Shown: in pieces, positions 59,561 through 64,000 of the stretch
How the letters are laid out: each line of letters opens with the position of its first letter
How positions within the stretch are numbered: position 1 is the stretch's first letter
DNA from: Rhizomys pruinosus
Taxonomy: Eukaryota > Chordata > Mammalia > Rodentia > Spalacidae
Assembly (NCBI GenBank): GCA_009823505.1
Contig: VZQC01009601.1
Span: forward strand, 4,090,864-4,154,863
Direction of reading: 5' to 3'
Length of the DNA stretch: 64,000 nt
Position numbers and translations under genes: made by a program
Notes under the pieces: model-generated
Database searches by the model: none
What the model was told of the DNA's origin: nothing
The model's input: only the letters and a program-made list of their open reading frames with translations

Positions 59561-60665
59561 AATCCCAGATAATCCCAGTGTTAACTACACAAAGAACAAG
59601 AAGAGGAGACAAGGAAAAACAATTAGAAAGGGAGGAGGAAAGAAAGTAAAATAAGCCAATTGTGGTTGAGAAAGAAGGAGAAGATCCTGAGTTTAGAACA
59701 GCTGGGGCTACATAGTGGAGCCTGTCCCAAAGCAAAGACAGAAAGAAGGAAAAAGAGAAAATGTGATGATTTAGAAGCTAAATGATAGTACCTATCCTCA
59801 AAATGAAAAGTATTTGATGTCCTCACAGATAATTCATTCAGTTGCTTATCGGATAGGAGAAGCATCATTTGACAATGGATCAAATACATGAGTCTCAAGG
59901 AGAAAGTGCACTAAGTGCGCTTAAAAGAGATAGAGCCATGTGATGTTGAATGACAGGAATTTCAAGGACTAATAAGTGTATGAGTGATAAATGAGTGATC
60001 ATTTCTCTTGGAAACTGGTTAACAGTGAGTAATTAGTAGAAAGTTTGGGTGTATCACTGAGATGAGGCTGACAGTGTCTGGTAGACACAGAATCAGAGAA
60101 CATTGCAAGGTGCTTGAACTCTCTATTCCTTACTATTAATGGCTCCAATTTCTATTACTATACTAATTTTTGAAATGTAACCATGTTATTCTTACCTAGA
60201 AATCTATACAGATTGACAGACAGACCAGTATATATTCACAAAAGTATAGATTTTAGCTATTGTAAAATCTACCTGCTGAATATTAGCAATGCATAAATGG
60301 TAATGTTACCAGGAATAAATTTCAAGCCTGTATCTCATCAGGCTCTGTGATGGAAATTTTATGAACCATGAGTTCTTCCTGGCAAGCAGTACAGAAACAA
60401 CTAACTACATTATCCTGATAATTTATTCAATTTGCATAGCTGGTATAATTCACTCGAAAACTGAATGTTTCTTTTTTCCATCATAACTGTCTTTTGGACT
60501 TAATTATCCAAAGAATTCTTTAGTACTCTACTTTGTATTATATCAGTAAACTTCACCCATCTCTTTTGAGTTATATATATTGTCAAGTTTTTCTTTTTAT
60601 CAAGCAATTTAATAAACTTAGAAAATTGGAAAAGATCATTTAAGATGCACTTTCAGTTCTAATTG
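59561..60665. other. Unassigned, with a B1 scrap
   Basis: 59695-59740 resembles a B1 3' fragment (acagctggggctacatag). The rest is AT-rich and not recognised. Confidence 0.45.
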
Positions 60666-60679
60666 TATTCTTGATTTTT

Positions 60680-60919
60680 TTTATTAATTTTATTTATTTC
60701 TGTATGTGTATGAATGTACTGTCTGCATGCAAGTCTATGCACCCTTGTCGTGCAATGCCGCGGAGGTCAGAAGAGGGTGTCGGATTCCCCTGGAACTGGA
60801 GTTCTCCCGGAATTGGAGTTTCAGACGGTTCTCGGCTGCCATGTGGGTGCTGGGGATCGAACCCGGGTCCTCTGCAAGAGCGTCGGCGCTCCTAACCGCT
60901 AGGCCATCTCTCCAGCCCT
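60680..60919 (-). mobile_element. B2-type SINE
   Basis: T-rich left, inverted head right and doubled internal unit. The target repeat is about 14 bp with one mismatch (60666-60679 and 60920-60933). Confidence 0.95.
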
Positions 60920-61199
60920 GTAATCTTGATTTTATATTGACTATAGTCAAGCATTATATATCCATTCAATTAAGTACACTTGTTGGGTCACAAACATATG
61001 AATTGTTAAAAGATAAATTATTAAAAACATAGTAATATGCCATTTTATAATGTGTCAATATAAAAAAGCTCGGAAACAATTTTGTTGAATATATATTTCT
61101 GCTGGAATATTTTTTAAAAAGTAGACCCGTCAATGGAGGATGAATGGTTTTCAAAGGAGAAAAATGCAGTAATAATAAAATAATCTCTTTAAAATAACT

Positions 61200-61412
61200 A
61201 TTTTCATTTATCTATTTTTAATGTAAATGTATGTTTTGTCTGAATGCATGCAAATGTAAAATGTGTGTGTAATGCCCATGCAGGCCAGAAGAGGGTGTCA
61301 GATCCACTGTAACTGGGGTTAGGGACAGTTAGCCCCAATATGCATGCTGCAACTCCAGGTCCTCTGCAAGAGCAGCCAATGCTCTAAACCTCTGAGTCAT
61401 GTCTTCAGCACC
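61200..61412 (-). mobile_element. B2-type SINE, diverged
   Basis: Inverted order 'gaagagggtgtcagatccac', 'caggtcctctgcaagagcag' and 'gagtcatgtcttcagca'. Confidence 0.85.
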
Positions 61413-61440
61413 ATGAATCTCCTTTTAGGCTATTATTTTC

Positions 61441-62612
61441 TCTTTTTTTTCTATTTTTTTTTTTTCATTTTTAACAATAATTAATAATTTATGAGTAAAA
61501 GCATCCTTCATGTAAAACAAATTTGCAAGTAGTTGTGCCCAAATCCACACAGTCCAAAGGTCCCACCATCCAGCTGGGGGGGCTTGTCTGTACAATCAAG
61601 TTGATCAAATAAGTGTCCAGTCTATATTGCTGTAGTTTCACCATTCCTGCAAGAAGAGAGGCGGGAAGGCCCTGCAGTCGAAGACCTGATGTAAGCATGG
61701 GAAAGATGTATTGAGACCACACTTACAAGTGTACAGTTGGTCTTTGGAATACCAGAGAGTGTTACCAAAGACCACTAAACCAATAAAGCAAATATAGGTC
61801 TCCTTGAGTCAAGCAAGACTCCTCCATCAGCACCAGCTACACCTCACCTGCCTGAAAATACTGTGCAGCAGTGGCAGCCATATGTCTGTATATCCCAAAT
61901 CTAATTGGCTATTAGTTCTCTCCTTGGAGGAATAACCCACGGCTGATGCCACAAGCTTACATCCTCTAGTGGTTAGGAGATGTTATAAGCCACAGTAAGT
62001 CCCTGTCATATTTAACAGAAAAAACGTAATTCATGGATTAACATACCATCCAAACATCTGTGTCTATATCAAAGTAACCTACCATAACAATTAGTACTGT
62101 TTAAATACCTATATATCGGGGCTGGAGAGATGGCCTAGCGGTTAAGAGCGCCGACCGCTCTTGCAGAGGACCCGGGTTCGATCCCCAGCACCCACATGGC
62201 AGCCGAGAACCATCTGAAACTCCAATTCCAGGAGAACTCCAGTTCCAGGGGAATCCGACACCCTCTTCTGACCTCCGCGGCATTGCACGACAAGGGTGCA
62301 CAGACTTGCATGCAGACAGTACATTCATACACATACAGAAATAAATAAAATTAATAAAAAAAATTTAAATACCTATATATCTAATTACTTGTGCATCGTT
62401 GGTAGGATTGAAAGGTTATTCCTGGACAAACTGTCAGCCCATGAAAGGAAACAGCCAGAACTGACCAGAGTCCAAGACAACAGCTCCAGAGAAAGTAGAC
62501 AGTTTTGCTTCTCATCCACCTGTGCCCCTTTTCTAAGCCTTGGGAACAATCTGCAGAAGAGGGGGCATGGTAGAATGTAAGGGCTGCAACTGGGGTGAAT
62601 GGTGAAACTACT
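61441..62612 (-). mobile_element. Twin-primed copy of the ERV-derived segment
   Basis: T-run at about 61441-61466, then the segment 3' end in minus sense to 61646, then the same family in plus sense from 61647 to 62611. The outer end and the inner sense start both fall at 'gaatggtgaaactac', as twin priming predicts. No LTR is present. A SINE lies inside. The target repeat is uncertain (about 'tatcattttct' on the right, one mismatch on the left). Confidence 0.7.
62118..62363 (+). mobile_element. B2-type SINE
   Basis: Head 'ggggctggagagatggccta' and doubled internal unit. Perfect 18-bp target repeat at 62100-62117 and 62364-62381. Confidence 0.97.
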
Positions 62613-62689
62613 GATATCATTTTCTTATCAAGCATGTGATCATTCATTTATTGCCATCAATAATGTTGTTTTAAAATTATATTAATATT

Positions 62690-62949
62690 TAATTTTTTAT
62701 AAAATTTTTTGATATTTTGTGTTTTTATACACCATTTCTCAGTCCAATTTAGACACATTCTCCTTTCCATGCCCCCCACCCCACCCCAGTTCATGCCTTC
62801 TGCCATACATGCCTTGCATCTGTTTCTCAGTCTTTTTAAAGTTTTCTCTGCAGAGGTTTATTGTTTGGGACAGAAGTGTACTATGAAAGTCAGTTCTTTG
62901 ACACAGTCTTGTTGTTGTTCGGTTCCATTTGTATTGCTCTAAAATATGC

Positions 62950-62981
<32 letters not shown>

Positions 62982-63465
62982 GTGTGTGTGTGACATATAT
63001 ATATATATATGTCACATATATACCAAAAATATGACCTCTGAAAATAAACTGTATGTTAATTCCAAAATATGTTTAGGAATTCACATTTTTCCCTTTAATT
63101 TTATATTACTCTAAAATATGAATATATACTCTCCACCCATATACCACAATTTCAAAGTCTGAAAATAAGTGGTAAGTTAATTCTAGAGCCCATTAAGGGA
63201 TTCACATTATAACACACAGTTGCTTTTAGATAGAAAGGAATAAAACATTAGCATTGCTCAGCTTGCCTTTCAACTAAGGATTTGGTGCTAGCGTCCAAAA
63301 ATGAGAGATATCATTTGCCATTTGTTTTTCTGTGACTGTGTTACTTCACTTAGCATAATGGCTTTGAGTTCCATCCATTTACCTGCAAATTTCATGATGT
63401 CATCTTTGTTTACCACTGCATAGAATTCCATTGTGTATATATACTACATTTTCTTTATCCACTTG
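62690..63465 (-). mobile_element. L1 LINE 3' UTR and ORF2 end
   Basis: Inverted 3' end (62700-62830), 3' UTR with an AT/TG/AT microsatellite (62946-63020), then the ORF2/3' UTR boundary at about 63270-63330 and ORF2 end to 63465, where an LTR-like repeat follows. Confidence 0.88.
62946..63020. repeat. (AT)n/(TG)n palindromic microsatellite
   Basis: AT runs flank a short TG run. 'gacatatat...atatatgtc' is self-complementary. Confidence 0.95.
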
Positions 63466-63638
63466 TATTAGTCACTTTTCTGTTGCTGTGATAAACCGCC
63501 ATGACCAAGGGAACTTATAAAAGGAAGAGTTTATTTGAGCTTAGGTTCCAGGAAATTAGAGTCCATTGTGGTGGGAGGCATGGTGGTCGGGGCTGGAGCA
63601 GCAAGCCAAGGTCACATCTTGCAATGAGTACAGGAAGT

Positions 63639-63640
<2 letters not shown>
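63466..63640 (-). mobile_element. LTR-like dispersed rodent repeat, partial
   Basis: Starts 'tgtattagtcacttttctgt', then 'tgctgtgataaaccgccatg'. The start resembles the ERV-L LTR end at 23924 and the middle the repeat at 2729. It is cut off by a (GA)n tract. Confidence 0.55.

Positions 63641-63678
<38 letters not shown>
63641..63678 (+). repeat. (GA)n microsatellite ending in an N
   Basis: About 19 GA units followed by a single N at 63679, possibly an assembly join. Confidence 0.95.
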
Positions 63679-63679
63679 N

Positions 63680-64000
63680 TTAATTTTATATTACTCTAAA
63701 ATATGAATATATACCCTCCACCCATAAACTGCAATTACAATGTCTAAAAATAAGTGTTAAGTTAATTCTAGAGCCCATTAAGAGATTCACATTATAACGT
63801 GACAGTTCCATTCAGATAAAAAGAAATATAACATTAACATTGCTCAGCTTGCCTTTTAACTTGGGATTTGGTGCTAGCATCCACAAATGAGGGAGACTAT
63901 TCATCATTTTTTTTCTGGGACTGTGTTACTTCACTTTGCATAATGGCTTAGAGTTCCATCCATTTACCTGCAAAGTTCAGGATGTCATCTTTCATTTCTC
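63680..64000 (-). mobile_element. L1 LINE 3' UTR/ORF2 end, second copy
   Basis: Repeats 63097-63408 in direct order with scattered differences, beginning right after the N at 63679. It runs off the window. Confidence 0.85.

Noticed and set aside
60671..62334. Recurrent 60-75 codon frames with Met-Tyr-X-Cys and Pro-Gly-Thr motifs
   Set aside because: They are antisense readings of B2-type SINEs and repeat at every SINE copy.

Overview
The window is repeat-dense intergenic or intronic DNA of a muroid rodent. The evidence is the combination of B1, B2-type and B4-like SINEs, many L1 fragments, a MERVL-like ERV-L provirus and several rodent LTRs. A cricetid (vole, hamster or deer-mouse lineage) seems plausible, but the species cannot be fixed from the sequence alone. 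I see no host protein-coding gene, functional RNA gene or CRISPR array. Assembly weak points are a 100-N gap at 27964-28063 and single Ns at 41279 and 63679.

Region by region: 1-16 kb holds L1 fragments, B1/B2 SINEs, LTR relics and a GGAA microsatellite, separated by sequence I cannot assign. From 16.8 to 26.5 kb a minus-strand, class-II-like (ERVK-like) element with a 274-bp LTR is split by a complete minus-strand ERV-L provirus (17604-24410). The ERV-L has paired LTRs, a perfect 5-bp target-site duplication (TSD, AGGCA), a tRNA-Leu(UAA)-type primer site and a broken gag. Its pol reading frame is uninterrupted over 1176 codons and carries protease, reverse transcriptase (RT), RNase H, integrase and dUTPase. 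A B2-type SINE later landed in its 3' LTR.

28.5-32.7 kb looks like one large L1-type insertion with a 13-bp TSD. It contains an inverted ORF2 piece, the L1 3' UTR, and then about 2.2 kb derived from the internal region of the same ERVK-like element. LTR-less, poly(A)-ended copies of that segment recur at 40.9-41.8 kb and 61.5-62.6 kb with twin-priming inversions. This points to an ERV-derived segment that has been moved by L1 machinery. 33.0-33.7 kb holds a 5' LTR of the same ERVK-like family with a tRNA-Lys-type primer site and a short open frame.

41.9-48.2 kb is a class I (gammaretrovirus-like) provirus with 350-bp LTRs and a GAGAG TSD. Its interior is rearranged. The 5' leader, matrix and capsid run forward; a 2.9-kb block (RNase H part, capsid, nucleocapsid, protease, RT, RNase H start) runs backward; only the transmembrane part of env follows forward. 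About 505 bp of capsid is therefore present twice as a nearly identical inverted repeat.

48.2-64 kb holds a further ERVK-like element with a 5' LTR (49.1-52.8 kb), several L1 3' ends in both orientations, SINEs and unassigned stretches. Nothing here forms a host operon or pathway. The proteins work together only within each retroelement.
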